From the NCBI GenBank assembly GCA_022559985.1, contig JAFJTR010000007.1, forward strand, positions 310,001 to 374,000: 64,000 nt of DNA. Reading direction: 5' to 3'. This DNA comes from Parastagonospora avenae f. sp. tritici 18332-5 (taxonomy: Eukaryota > Ascomycota > Dothideomycetes > Pleosporales > Phaeosphaeriaceae). Position numbers and translations under genes: made by a program. Below are positions 32,115 to 42,702 of this stretch, piece after piece (position 1 is the stretch's first letter; every line of letters begins with the position of its first letter). The notes under the pieces were generated by a model. The model did no database searches. It was not told the DNA's origin and saw nothing but the letters and a program-made list of their open reading frames with translations.

Positions 32115-32862
32115 GCGAGTGGTCGGCACGCGCCAAATGTAGCCAAAAGCTATACGCAGCATCGCTGGGCTTCGACTGTGACGACTAAACTCTGGCCGTT
32201 TTCCTTCGCGGCTCATTGACGGCAGTCAGCAAGGAACACATGTTCACTTCACTCCACTGGTATGTGCCCATCTGCTGCTTCCTTTCCCCACTCTATGCAA
32301 TGATGAAAATCAGTTATCGTCATCCTTAGTCGGAGATGGCTCTAGGCTTGAGGCGAGGACATGGATTGCTCTGCAGTCTGCATTCTCGAATCGCTTGGTG
32401 CTGTCAATGACGAGTAAATAATCTTCTCTCTGAGCGCATTGTTTTAGACCCTAGCAACGTCGCAACACTTGCAGAATCCACACTGACATGTTGCCAGGGT
32501 TTTCACATAGAGAAGGACCCGCGAGCTGGACGGAACAGAATCTGGATTAAGGCTATATAATTCAGTCGTGAGGTAACAGTTTGCTAAGAGCAGTCGCCCG
32601 GGTGTCACCCAGAATCAGAGCCGGAACGACACTATTGCTATTTGAGAGAACTTTTCGTTGAGACAATTAGTCTGCTTTTACACCAATGTGACCTGCGCTT
32701 CCCTCACCTACCTAATCAATCCGCCACTGCCTTCACGTGCTGCACAATCATAGCGCACGCTAGCGTGGACCCTGAGCGTCGCTATCTCGTTCTTGCCTTG
32801 ACCAACCACCTGACGCAACATCGCCTTCGACTGCCGACCGTATACTGCCACCTTCACCAACC
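32115..32862. other. Intergenic, 5' of paralogue array
   Basis: No gene supported. Contains the promoter of the first array member. Confidence 0.5.
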
Positions 32863-33671
32863 ATGGCGCCTCGCAAACCAGCGGCCGCGGGCAAGGCAAA
32901 AGAGCCTCCTGCTGTCAAGAAGGACAATGTTGTCAAGAGACCCGCTCGCGGATACCACAAGTTCAAGAACGGAATGCTGAATATGAGGCCAAAGGGCGAC
33001 GAAAAGGCTCTGTAAGTACATCACCGATCGCGGCATTTACGGATGTGGGCGAATGGTCCTCAGCAAGAAATACTAACAAAACAATCTAGCGTGAGCAGCA
33101 ACCAGAATTCACCACTGCTACGCCTTCCCACCAGTACTAATAGGTCATGTAGTGTCAAGAGCAACCAAGAGTCATGCCTGCTACGCCTACCGGCTGAAAT
33201 ACGAAACCAGATCTGGAAATTCGCTCTCTTAAGGGTGTGTCGTCAGATCTACGCCGAGACCGCCCTCCACCCGATCACTACCAGTGTCTTCCAGGTATCA
33301 GATTGCTCTGAATTACGGAAAGCTACCAAATCATTTCGAAAGTACCAGCTCGCGCATATCACCGGAGTCCACACGGAGGTAAATGACCTCCATTTCCAGG
33401 GGGCTACGATTTGTATCTCAAGCAGCAATTCGAAGTCAACAAGCTCAGCATTTTTCCCAACTTGCGTAGCGTACACTTTTGTGTATACGGGAGCAAAACC
33501 AGGAATTATACATCGCAGTCTGACTGCTTTGCTTTTTTACATGAGCATTTTGGAGATCAAATGCGAGCGGCTGGATATGGCATGGTCGTCGAGAAGATGG
33601 ACATCGACATTCGCAATCACAGCAGGCAGGAAGTACAAGATCTTAGCAGATATGTGTATTGTCTTCTCTAA
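32863..33671 (+). pseudogene. Array member 1: degraded paralogue (frameshift and internal deletion)
   Basis: Exon 1 (32863-33011) is well kept: MAPRKPAAAGKAKEP, then KRPARGYHKFKNGMLNMRPK. The intron 33012-33089 (GTAAGT, CTAAC, TCTAG) matches the other members. Exon 2 repeats the start of the core domain (SSNQNSPLLRLPTS followed by KSNQESCLLRLPAEIRNQIW), then jumps from WKFALLR straight to VCRQIYAETALHP, losing about 40 residues found in members 3 and 4. Near 33398-33403 the reading frame shifts by one base at a run of five G; beyond it the frame reads LYLKQQFEVNKLSIFPNLRS and ends at 33671. A sixth G would restore the frame. The shift may be a real mutation or a sequencing error, but the deletion and partial duplication argue for decay. 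Confidence 0.7.
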
Positions 33672-34556
33672 AGCTAACGGTTTAGAGTTGGTATCGCCTA
33701 CCTCCGGTATAGCCGACATGGAGCATCGTCGACCCGTGTTGTCGCCGCGCAAAAGAAGGTGACTCCCTTACAGGTGTATGTCTCATAGATGCGGTACGGT
33801 GGTTGAGGTAGTCTAGATGCGATTGCGACCCTGAATATGTTCCAGCGATCGGGTATGCTGAAATACTCAATGTGTGCAAAATGTTGGAGCCTATCTCCGC
33901 AAGTTACACAATCCTAGTGCTACCAAACTAGTCTGTTCGCTACCTAGGCAGAACGGAAGAAATCTTCTCTCATATCATCTCGAATATCATTGTTTAGCTT
34001 ACTCCTCCTTGCTCATCTCACACCCCTGCTTTCGGTACAATTCAGTCTGACTTGCTCGTTCGTTCTTTTCTGATTCGATTTCAATATCCTCACATCGGGG
34101 CTGTGCCACCATCTACTTCAGTGCCACAACTATTCGCGCTAAACACCGGCCTGCGTAGCTCCAAAGGCTTAAAAGACTGTAACGCGTTCCTTAACAGACC
34201 TTGACAATAGGCAGCCTTAGCTATCGATACGCTATGCAGTTTACTAAAGTGCGCGAGAGCAAGCACGAATATACACTTCGACTGTGACTAACAACTTAAC
34301 AGCTCCATCTCAATCCCTTCACTCTTTACACCTTCACGTCATATCAGGCGCCAAGACCACGCTACCCAAAGCTCGCTCTTGCCTCATCTGTGCGTGTATC
34401 TGCTGAACCCCTTAGAAGGGTCACATAACCTGATTTTTCACTCACGTTGGCACCCAGAGTCTATGAAAGATCTGCCCCCATCTCTCGAGCTTTCTCCTCA
34501 CGTTCTCCCACTTCAACAAATCTCTCTCAACACTAAAACGACTCAACGGATTAGCC
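33672..34556. other. Spacer in paralogue array
   Basis: No gene supported; contains the promoter of array member 2. Confidence 0.5.
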
Positions 34557-34981
34557 ATGGCGCCCCGCAAACCCGATGCAAGGCCGATGCCTGCTAGAGC
34601 AGGCGTCCGAATTGCAAAGCGCCCCAATAAGAAATTGCGCTTCTCCACGAACGGGCTGTTGGATGTGGAGCGCAAGTCTGGAAAGTTTCTAAAGCTGTAA
34701 GTACCCAGATGCGCCCAGCTACTGTATTACTCGAAGCTGTCTTACTAATTAACCTCAGTGCGAGACAGAACCAGCGAGAATCGCCGTTGTTGAGATTGCT
34801 CGCTGAGCTCCGCCACCGTATTTTCGAGTACGCCCTGTCAGGACACGAAAATTTCATTGAAACCATTGAAGCCAACTTCAGCTCCATAACGATAGAGGCT
34901 GTTTCCAAAGCCCCCGAGAACGCCTTTGCGTTGCTCCAAGTGTCCCGTCAGATATATGCCGAGACGGCACTGCCCGGCTAG
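34557..34981 (+). pseudogene. Array member 2: truncated paralogue
   Basis: Exons 34557-34696 and 34759-34981 give only 120 residues. The N-terminus is divergent but alignable (MAPRKPDARPMPARAGVRIA; KRPNKKLRFSTNGLL), then QRESPLLRLLAELRHRIFEY and ENAFALLQVSRQIYAETALP, followed at once by TAG. Full members go on for about 150 more residues. It could be expressed as a short protein, but truncation just after the CRQIYAETAL-type motif suggests a remnant. The next member's ATG is only 70 bp downstream, so the missing 3' half was probably lost when the two came together. Confidence 0.7.
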
Positions 34982-35051
34982 GAACAAAAGACTCTCTACC
35001 GCTACCCTACACCTCAACTACACATCGTAGACTCTTCTAAACAACTACAGT

Positions 35052-35858
35052 ATGGCCTCTATCATGGCTGCAGCCAGCTCAAGGCCAACAAAACAGCCTG
35101 TCAAGACTGGCCGTGTGGTGAAGAGGCCGGCACGTGGATTCCACAGGTTCCGCAACGGCATTATGAACGTCATGCCAAAGGGAGGGGAGAAGGAATTGTA
35201 TGTACTGCCTGCTACTTGTGAGCCTCACCAATTAGTGCTCAGGGTCAAGAATAACCAGAATTCGCTTCTACTAAAGCTCCCCGCTGAGCTCTGACATCAA
35301 ATCTGGGAATTCGCTATTGGTGTCAACATCTTCCAACCAACTTGCATCCAGATTACACCGAAAACCTGGGCTAGAAGAATGGTACCACGTATCACCGATC
35401 GTACAAATGCCCTAGCGCTTCTGCAGACCTGCCGGCAGATATATACCGAGACTGCTCTTTTCCCCTACAAGTCAGGCATTTTGAACACCGGCAGTTACCG
35501 CTATATAAAGCGTGACCTTAGCTACCTAAATCATTTCCAGCGTGGCTTGTTTTCAGAACTTCGACTGGATGCTTTCCACAAGGATCTGATGATTAATCCT
35601 GACCCTCTCGGCACTGATCTGTCGAAGAAGGACAGGTACAACTTCAATTTCCTACCAGGCCTGAAACGCATCCACGTGACCCTCTTCAAGAAATGTATCT
35701 GGGCAGGTCACGATCTTGCTGTGCTCGTGGCAGGCATACGTGCGAGACTAGATGTCTTGCTTGTGGACAGAAATCTTACCATCAGCATTGAAATCGTCGA
35801 CGTGAGGCCAGAAGAGTATTCAATACTGTACGAATGGCTCCAGGAACAATTTATGTAA
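35052..35858 (+). pseudogene. Array member 3: full-length paralogue with one in-frame TGA
   Basis: Exons 35052-35197 and 35243-35858. Exon 1 reads MASIMAAASSRPTKQP, then KRPARGFHRFRNGIMNVMPK. Exon 2 begins VKNNQNSLLLKLPAEL and meets TGA at 35292-35294 where the intact member 4 has an Arg-type position in PGELRTRIWEY; then the frame continues with HQIWEFAIGVNIFQPTCIQ, LALLQTCRQIYTETALFPYK, NHFQRGLFSELRLDAF and NFLPGLKRIHVTLFKKCIWA to a normal stop at 35858. A single CGA-to-TGA transition explains the stop. Everything else is intact, so this is a young pseudogene or a case of readthrough. Confidence 0.75.
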
Positions 35859-36686
35859 CTTGCTAATCAAACGCAGCTAATATCGAACCACTGCAAGGGG
35901 ATGGACAGCAGTTGCTCTCGCTTGACATACTGGAAAGCCGGTAGATCATTTCGCTGAACTAGCGACCTAGGCTAGCAATCTCAACGTGTATGGATCAAGG
36001 GACGAATCGTTTATTATATCAAAGATAAATGGGTTGGAACAACAGAATTGGACTGGAGGAAACCACCCTGTAGCGTAGCGACGTCTTCTGTAGCCTTTCC
36101 CTGTTGTACGAGACACGAGGTCCGCCTTGGACAGGAAAAAGCCACTGCGCGACAGCTTGGGATCTACCCAATTGCTTCAGACCAGGATCAATCTTACTAC
36201 ATATCATTTGCCGTGCATCAAATATGAATGGAGGTGGTGCGAATGACTGACAGTTCACTGCCTTGCATAGACACCAGCTGAAAATTGCCCATCGATGAGG
36301 TCAGTTCACAAACCCTCCTACATGTTCGCTGCGCACTGATACAAAATTTAAGTCGGATAAACCCCATATTTTAGCTAGTGGTCATAATCTGACTTGATTA
36401 CTTTGTGTTGTGGTCACATGAGGTGTTTCTGCGACATAGGCGTGGGAGACAGGGAAGGTAAAGTTCAGTTCGATCGCGATTCGCCCACTCACGTTTGTTT
36501 TGATTGCCTTTTTGCTCTCAGTTCGAAATGATAGCGAGAGGGCGCTAACAAACGCGTCATTGTTCTTGCCCTCTGCAGGTCGGCCCACTCAACACTCTCT
36601 CTCACTCACGCTCATCTTACGATCTTTACCACGCACCACACCCCACCCCACCGAGTACATTGACACCAGCCACCAAGCTCAAAACG
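35859..36686. other. Spacer in paralogue array
   Basis: No gene supported; contains the promoter and leader of array member 4. Confidence 0.5.
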
Positions 36687-37604
36687 ATGGCAGTAACCAG
36701 GAAGAAAGTCGCGACGGCATCAAAGAAGGGTTCATCGAAGACCAGCAACAATGGGGTGGTCAAGCGACCTGCGCGCGGTTTCCATAGGTTCCGCAACGGG
36801 ATTCTCAACGTCACGCCCAAAGGTGGAGAGTTGGAGCTGTTAGTGAGACAATACCTCCAGCATATCCACTACTAACAGCTCCGTCTAGTGTCATAACGAA
36901 TCAAGACTCGCTTCTACTACGTTTGCCCGGAGAGCTTCGTACCCGCATCTGGGAGTACGTTCTCGGCGGCTTCGAGCTTCGGTCTATGTTTCTCAACCAT
37001 ACCCAACCAAGCACGCCAGCAAGAATGATCCCACCGCTCGCTGAGCGCAGGAACGGCACACAACTCCTTAGGACGTGTCGCCAAATTTACAGCGAAACCG
37101 CACTCCTGCCATACAAGACCAACACCTTCGTCTTCGAGACCTATACTCCGGTCAAATATGATCTCAAGAGAATGAAGGCGTTTCAGCGTGCACACATCGA
37201 GAAGATTCAGTTCGATGTCGATTGCCAGGCTGGCGATACCGACCCCTACAAGCTCATGTTTGCTCTCGGGAAAGACAACCTTGAAGTCCTCCCCAGCCTG
37301 AAGCATGTCCACGTGGTCGCCTTCTGCTGCCATGGCAGACATGATCCAGGATTCTCTGATGAGATGAAATCAGTTGAGGCTGTCATACGCAACATACTCA
37401 ATGTGGGGCTAGTTGGTCGACAACTGAAGAGCACTTGCGAAGTCCGAGTTGGGAGTACCTATTTTGAAGGTGTTCGCGAGTAAGTCATTCGAAAGTCTGA
37501 CCTGATGAACTGTATATTAATTTCTGGATAGGTGGGAATCTGCGTCGCCTAAACTCGAGGATGACGACTCCTCTAGCTCCGATGTCTCTAGCTCTTCAGA
37601 GTAG
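36687..37604 (+). CDS. Array member 4: intact LLxLPxELRxxIWE / CRQIYxETAL family protein
   Basis: Unknown function. Exons 36687-36838, 36889-37479 and 37532-37604 give 271 residues. A Lys-rich N-terminus carries the family signature KRPARGFHRFRNGILNVTPK. The core starts QDSLLLRLPGELRTRIWEYV, continues NGTQLLRTCRQIYSETALLP and KAFQRAHIEKIQFDVDCQAG, and ends VLPSLKHVHVVAFCCHG with an acidic tail (LEDDDSSSSDVSSSSE). The LLxLPxEIRxxIWxxxL opening is common in fungal F-box-like proteins (DUF7730-type, from memory), where it may be a degenerate F-box; that is inference. It is the only member with an unbroken frame and is probably the parent type of the array. Confidence 0.8.
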
Positions 37605-38224
37605 ATTCACGTCACAGAAGAACATGTGTGCCTCTCATGGACAGTCTTCATCTCGTCAGTCTCAGGACGCTACCCTTACATAGCAAATAGCAAGATTTGC
37701 AGCTTCAAGAATTTTATGTGCATAATTACATTTCTCGCCTGTGTGTAGACAGTGCTACTTATGTCTATCTCGTGAAAAGTTACAAGATTCCCGAGAGGTA
37801 CTCGCAGCTTTGTGCAATCATTTCTTTCCATATTTCATACTAACGTCGCAGTCTGGCTGTATCAGCTCCTTGAACATAGTTGGACCCAGATTGAACTTTG
37901 TTCGCCACGCGTCACTTTCATGAATGGAAGGATGCTGCATATAAAATGGGGATACTTTACGCACTGTGCAAAAGGTATCGTAATTGACGTGTTTACTCAA
38001 CTAAGAGGCTGAACTGAAGAGAAGCATATTTTGAAGCGCATGCCGCCGCATGACCGTCGCCTTTTCGCAGGCAAAGAAAGAGAAAGAATCCTAGCACAGC
38101 TCCAACTCCGTCTGCATGCCCCGTAAAGAAAACGCCCACCCGCTCCCGAAGTATGAAATGCCTGCCTAAAACGTACATCGCTCGCTTCCCAAAAGACCCC
38201 AGTCTCTCGAACCTCGCGTCTGGA
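37605..38224. other. Convergent 3' intergenic region
   Basis: Between array member 4 (plus) and DST1 (minus). No feature supported. Confidence 0.5.
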
Positions 38225-39180
38225 CTAGGAGAACTTCCACCTATTACCACAGTTCATGCACTCGCAGAACGTCGTCATCGGCTCATCAGCGGACCTCGTC
38301 TGCGCCTGACTGTACGACACCATCTTCTTCTTGCATTTTCCGCACTGGAACTCCTTGGAGATTGACTTCTCGACCTGCGCAACCATGGCCTGGTTCATGT
38401 TTTCCTTCTCGAGCTTCTCGTCCTCGGCGCGGCGCGAATCCGACTTCATCTCGTCGTGGGACATGACGACGAATTTCTTAGGCTGGATTTTGCCGGACAG
38501 GACGTCCTTGCGCAGGGCGGGATTTGACTTATTCTTCAGGTTCTGGAAGAGGGAGCGCATTTTCTGTTTGTAGGCGTCGTTGACGCTGCCGGCGTTGCCG
38601 TAGGCGGCGGCCTCGACGTGTTTCGCAACGGTGATGATGTCGTCGGGTACTATGGATGTGTCAGAAAAGCGCATCAAGTGTTCGCGTGCCTGTACTTACG
38701 CGCTTCACTCATGAAGGCTAAGCCATCATACATCAGCCGTACGCAGCCGTCGCGCGCCTCGTGTCCCGTGACGTTGTAGTTGACTTTGTCTGTCTTGTGG
38801 TTGCGCTTATCCGGTGCGACATCATGCTTCTTCTTTTGTTGCGCGGGCGCGGGAGATGCAGTGCCTGATGGCGGTGGAGCCGGTGATGCGCTGCCATTTG
38901 CGATCTTGGACGGCGTTCCCTTCTTTGGTCCCTTCTTGACCTCGTCTCTCCATTTTGACACCAGTTCTGTCGCGAGCCTTTGTACTGCGGGGTCCTTGTG
39001 CGTGCGGAGGCGGTTGATGGTGACACCGATTCGGGTCTGTCGCAAGAGGTCTTCGGTCGCATGGACGCCGCTCTTCAGGTCACCAAGAAGCTTGAGCAGA
39101 GAAGAGCCGGGCTCGCCTTCCTGCATGGCTTTTGCGATTGCCTCGCCGCGCAGCTTGATCTCTTTGGGCTCCATGGCCAT
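38225..39180 (-). CDS. DST1: Transcription elongation factor TFIIS
   Basis: Rescues stalled RNA polymerase II by stimulating cleavage of backtracked RNA. Exons 39180-38700 and 38649-38225 give 301 residues (yeast 309). The N-terminal LW domain is at about 1-80 (LLKLLGDLKSGVHATEDLLR; QTRIGVTINRLRTHKDPAVQ; LATELVSKWRDEVKK). A Pro/Ala/Lys linker leads to the polymerase-binding central domain (EARDGCVRLMYDGLAFMSEA; YKQKMRSLFQNLKNKSNPAL; KIQPKKFVVMSHDEMKSDSR). The C-terminal zinc ribbon has CGKCKKK...CMNC and the invariant acidic hairpin QTRSADEPMTTF that enters the active site. All functional residues are present. The donor C|GTAAGT and acceptor CATAG|TA give LPDD at the join. Confidence 0.96.
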
Positions 39181-39524
39181 GGTGGAGGTGGGGGAGCTTG
39201 ACGGGTGGATATGTAGTCGCGTGTGATGGTGGAGTGAGCGGATCGCACAGTGGAGGCGGTATGCGCGACAGCGGGTGCTTGCACGGTGGGCTGATTGTCA
39301 AAGGTTGATGCAGAGTGAGGCTGGTAACTCAAGATAATGAAGTTGACGTTTGCGCGCTGAAGGGCCAGAGCGCGTTGCCAAGACCCTAGCCGCCGCGTTT
39401 GGCACTCACTCTACAGCCGAACGTCCTAGGAACCGCGGACGTTAAGTTTGAGCAGCTACGAAGGATATACTTTGCAGCACAACTCCCTTACCTCCGACCA
39501 CGATAGCGACCACAAATCCGCAAG
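39181..39524. promoter_or_regulatory. Divergent promoter region (DST1 / EAF6)
   Basis: 344 bp shared between two transcription-related genes. Specific boxes are not recognised. Confidence 0.5.
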
Positions 39525-40117
39525 ATGGCAGAAAATGCGCCTCCGAGCAGCTCCAAAGACGCCGCAGCCGACACCTCGCGCGGCATGCCCTACTACGAGC
39601 GATTGCGACGCGACTTACGCGAATCCTTGCAGAAGAAGAGAACCATAGACAACAACTTGGTGCGTTAAGGCGCGCAGCAAATCTCGATGCGCCGTACTTA
39701 CTAGGGCAGCTCCGTCTCGAAGAAGAGATCCTCAAAGCAGAAACCACATACCTCGATGAGACCAGCACCGGCAACATCATCAAAGGCTTCGATAACTACA
39801 TCAAGGGCACAACCACAACTGCGGCAGCGGGCGGCGCCGGCACTGCAACACGGCGCAAAGCTCCCATCAGCGATGCGGACAGGATATTCAGTCGTAGTTC
39901 GACGAGCTTCCTGAGAGAGTCGTCGACTCCGGGGTCCGCTCAGACGCCTTCTTCACATGCCCCGACCCCAACCTCGTCCTTTCCTACGCGCGAATCGAGC
40001 CAACCCACGAACGGTATGAGAGGAGTTGGAGGGAGCAAGAAGAAGAAGGTGGGAGAGGACGACGATGAGGACGGGAAATCGATCAAGCGGCAGAAGATCT
40101 CCTATGGACGAGACTGA
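39525..40117 (+). CDS. EAF6: NuA4/NuA3 histone acetyltransferase subunit Eaf6
   Basis: Small coiled-coil subunit of the NuA4 and NuA3 acetyltransferase complexes. Exons 39525-39659 and 39710-40117 give 180 residues. The conserved part is at about 22-75: MPYYERLRRDLRESLQKKRT, IDNNLLRLEEEILKAETTYL, DETSTGNIIKGFDNYIKG. A Ser/Thr/Pro-rich middle and a Lys-rich tail (GGSKKKKVGEDDDEDGKSIK) follow. Two AGs lie close at the acceptor (CTAG and GGCAG); the second is used here because it keeps phase 0 and aligns NLLRLEEEI with the family's NLAVIEDQI. The neighbour is TFIIS, divergently transcribed from a short shared region. Confidence 0.92.
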
Positions 40118-42702
40118 AGGATCCACCGAACACATCCATCATTAAGTGGACACATCCTCCTAGCCATTAGGTTCATTTACAGCAGGAGCATGACTTGCAA
40201 GAAATTGAAGATTGCGCGTCGTAGTGGAGCCTGAGACTGAATGTCAGGCAAATGCGACAAGCGGGAACGGACGACACGAATTAGGAAGGTTTGGAAACGA
40301 AGATGAAAGAGTTGCTGAACGCGTGTCCTATGGGGTTCGCTTCGAGCACCGAGACATTGTGTCCTCCAACGAGATGGCGGGTCGGACTTTGTTGGTCGCG
40401 GGGTACGGCTCGTGACAATGTGCTGGGCAATCTCAAATATGAAGCGGGTTGGCTCTCGTGCATCCCGTCGTTGGGCGACCATGCATTTAGTAACGCATCG
40501 CTGTGGAGATCAGATTGAGCAATTGGATGCCCTCACTGGTTCGGCGCACGCCGTGTCCCGCTTGGCAACTCGAGGCGGGCATCAGAAATGGTTTGAGGCT
40601 TGCAAGGTGGATCGGCGGCGCCGGTGCCTTTTTCAGAAACTACCCACTGAGAGCAAATTGTAGTTGGGCGGATGCTTAGCGAAGTAAAGAGTGGTATCAG
40701 CAAACTGTGTTAAGAGAATAGATTAGTGACGAGCTTTCCAAAGTTCCGTAAACGCTGCAGCCGCTCAGCAAAGGAAATTGAAACTTGGTCACGAAACCGA
40801 TAACCCTGTCTATACCTGCAGCAGTTTTCATATGATGGACCCCTCAGGTAAATGCCTTGCAATCTATGCAGAACCCGGAGAGTGTTTCTTGCTGTTTTTC
40901 CAGAAGGGGCCGGAGCCGCAGAGGAAGGGAGACATGGAAACACAAGGGGCGCTTCAGCTTCCCTCGTCAGACTTGAGACGGTGGTGTGGCTGCGCACAGC
41001 CTTGTGTGGTGGTTGCTCAGCTCAGGCAGGCTTAGGACTCCGCGTACGAGTTTATAGCATTCCAGTAATTGTGACCAACCATAATTCAACCACCAGCGCT
41101 TGGACGCCAGCAGTGATAGTAAGCCTTCTTTTCGCTCGGGATTGCTGCTTGAAGATGCGATCGTCAGGCTTGAAAAGTAGGCTGCTGTGTCAGCGATGCA
41201 ACGCTTCGCGTATGATTTAGCTTGTATTTCGTGCCATGTGCCGCGAAGTTTCGAAGCCCGATAGAGCAGCCGAAGTAGTGGCGACTCTGCGGTGAGGCAT
41301 GCCGGAAGACTCTGAGTGGACGACAATGTTTGGCAAACATCGCCCGGATTGTCACAATTGCCGCGGCTACTCAGCCCTGTGTTTCGCGTGCTGCAAGTCG
41401 TCGCGTCGACTTTTGTTGGACATTTTGCGGACGCTTAGACCAACACAACTAGGCAACCTACACAAGATCTCATCTCTGGACACTCGGTCCGAATGTGGGT
41501 CAGAAGTGAAAGGAATATGATTGGCAAACGCTGTGGGGGCAAACCGCAAGCGACGATATGGCAGAGGTCCGATGTCAGCTCCGGCACACCGCAGTGTGAA
41601 ACCCACGCACGCTGTTGGACTACCGAGTCATTGTTCGTCCCGCACTCCGATTTGGTAGCAAGGGTAGGAGAAGCGCAGCACAAAAGCAGGGCATGCAAGC
41701 GACATGATTTGAGCGTTGTCCGGGCATCCCATGTCGCACCGGCAGACATCCCAACTCGCTGACGTTTGGGTGGTGGTGGAGGCTGCAATTCTCAGGGTCC
41801 ATGTGCGCTAGTAGGGGCACAAGATGCCTCATGATGTATGCCAAGCCCACACCTTGTCGTAAGCGGACGCCAGTGATGCGCATTGCGGAGCGTGTGGTGT
41901 TTTCATTGCACTGGGACCAAAACGGCATGCGCCTAAGTTCGGGATCAAAATGACGGCAGCAGTGTCATGGATTCGCATCAGGTCGTTCCGCGTCGTCACT
42001 GAAGATTGCCGGAGCGCCAGAAATGGTTGGGTTTGTAATAACTGGGTGTGATTATTCTCTATCGCATTCTTTTCAATATATGATGAAAGATGCGTCATTC
42101 CGCTCGCTACTATTGCGATACGGACTCAAGCGAAAGGAGCCTTTCTAGCTCCGACCGGGTAATACTGTGCGGCGCCAGCTACTGTACAAACGTCATGCAA
42201 GCCACCGGGCGGTATTCCCGCCGGGTGTTGCGAGCGAGAGTCTAAAACATTAAAGAGTATAGCGAATGTTGGTGCTCCGTGACGACATGGCCGAAGCCTA
42301 TGACGAGCAAAGAAATCTGAAAATGCTGACGGAAGGTGTCAACAGTGATGAAACCAGGACAAATATGAACAAGCGCGTAGTGGTACAGGCGAACGGGAAT
42401 GACTCGCTCGGGAAGGGTGCTCGTAATCAAGGTGCAACGCCAAAAAAAAACGCCATGACGGGACCCCAGGGACTCTGTGGGTGGCCGAAGAAGTGGTATC
42501 TCAGAAAACCGTGATGCAGCGACTGATAGAAGAAAACTCGTCTGATCCTTTCGTAATGGGATCCGCTCTAACATCGGAACCTTTACTCGCCGAGCTGCGG
42601 AAACGCGATGGTGGATATCTTAAACGACAAACAAGGAGTTCAAACTCCAGGACGTACGGCGCTGTAGGAATCGACATGCTGATCAGTTGATGATCGACAG
42701 GT
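40118..42702. other. 2.6-kb convergent interval without recognisable genes
   Basis: Between EAF6 (plus) and the C2H2 factor (minus). Several frames of 60-120 codons occur on both strands, none with motifs, splice pairs or codon bias. Part of it may be a long 3' untranslated region. No RNA gene or repeat seen. Confidence 0.5.
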
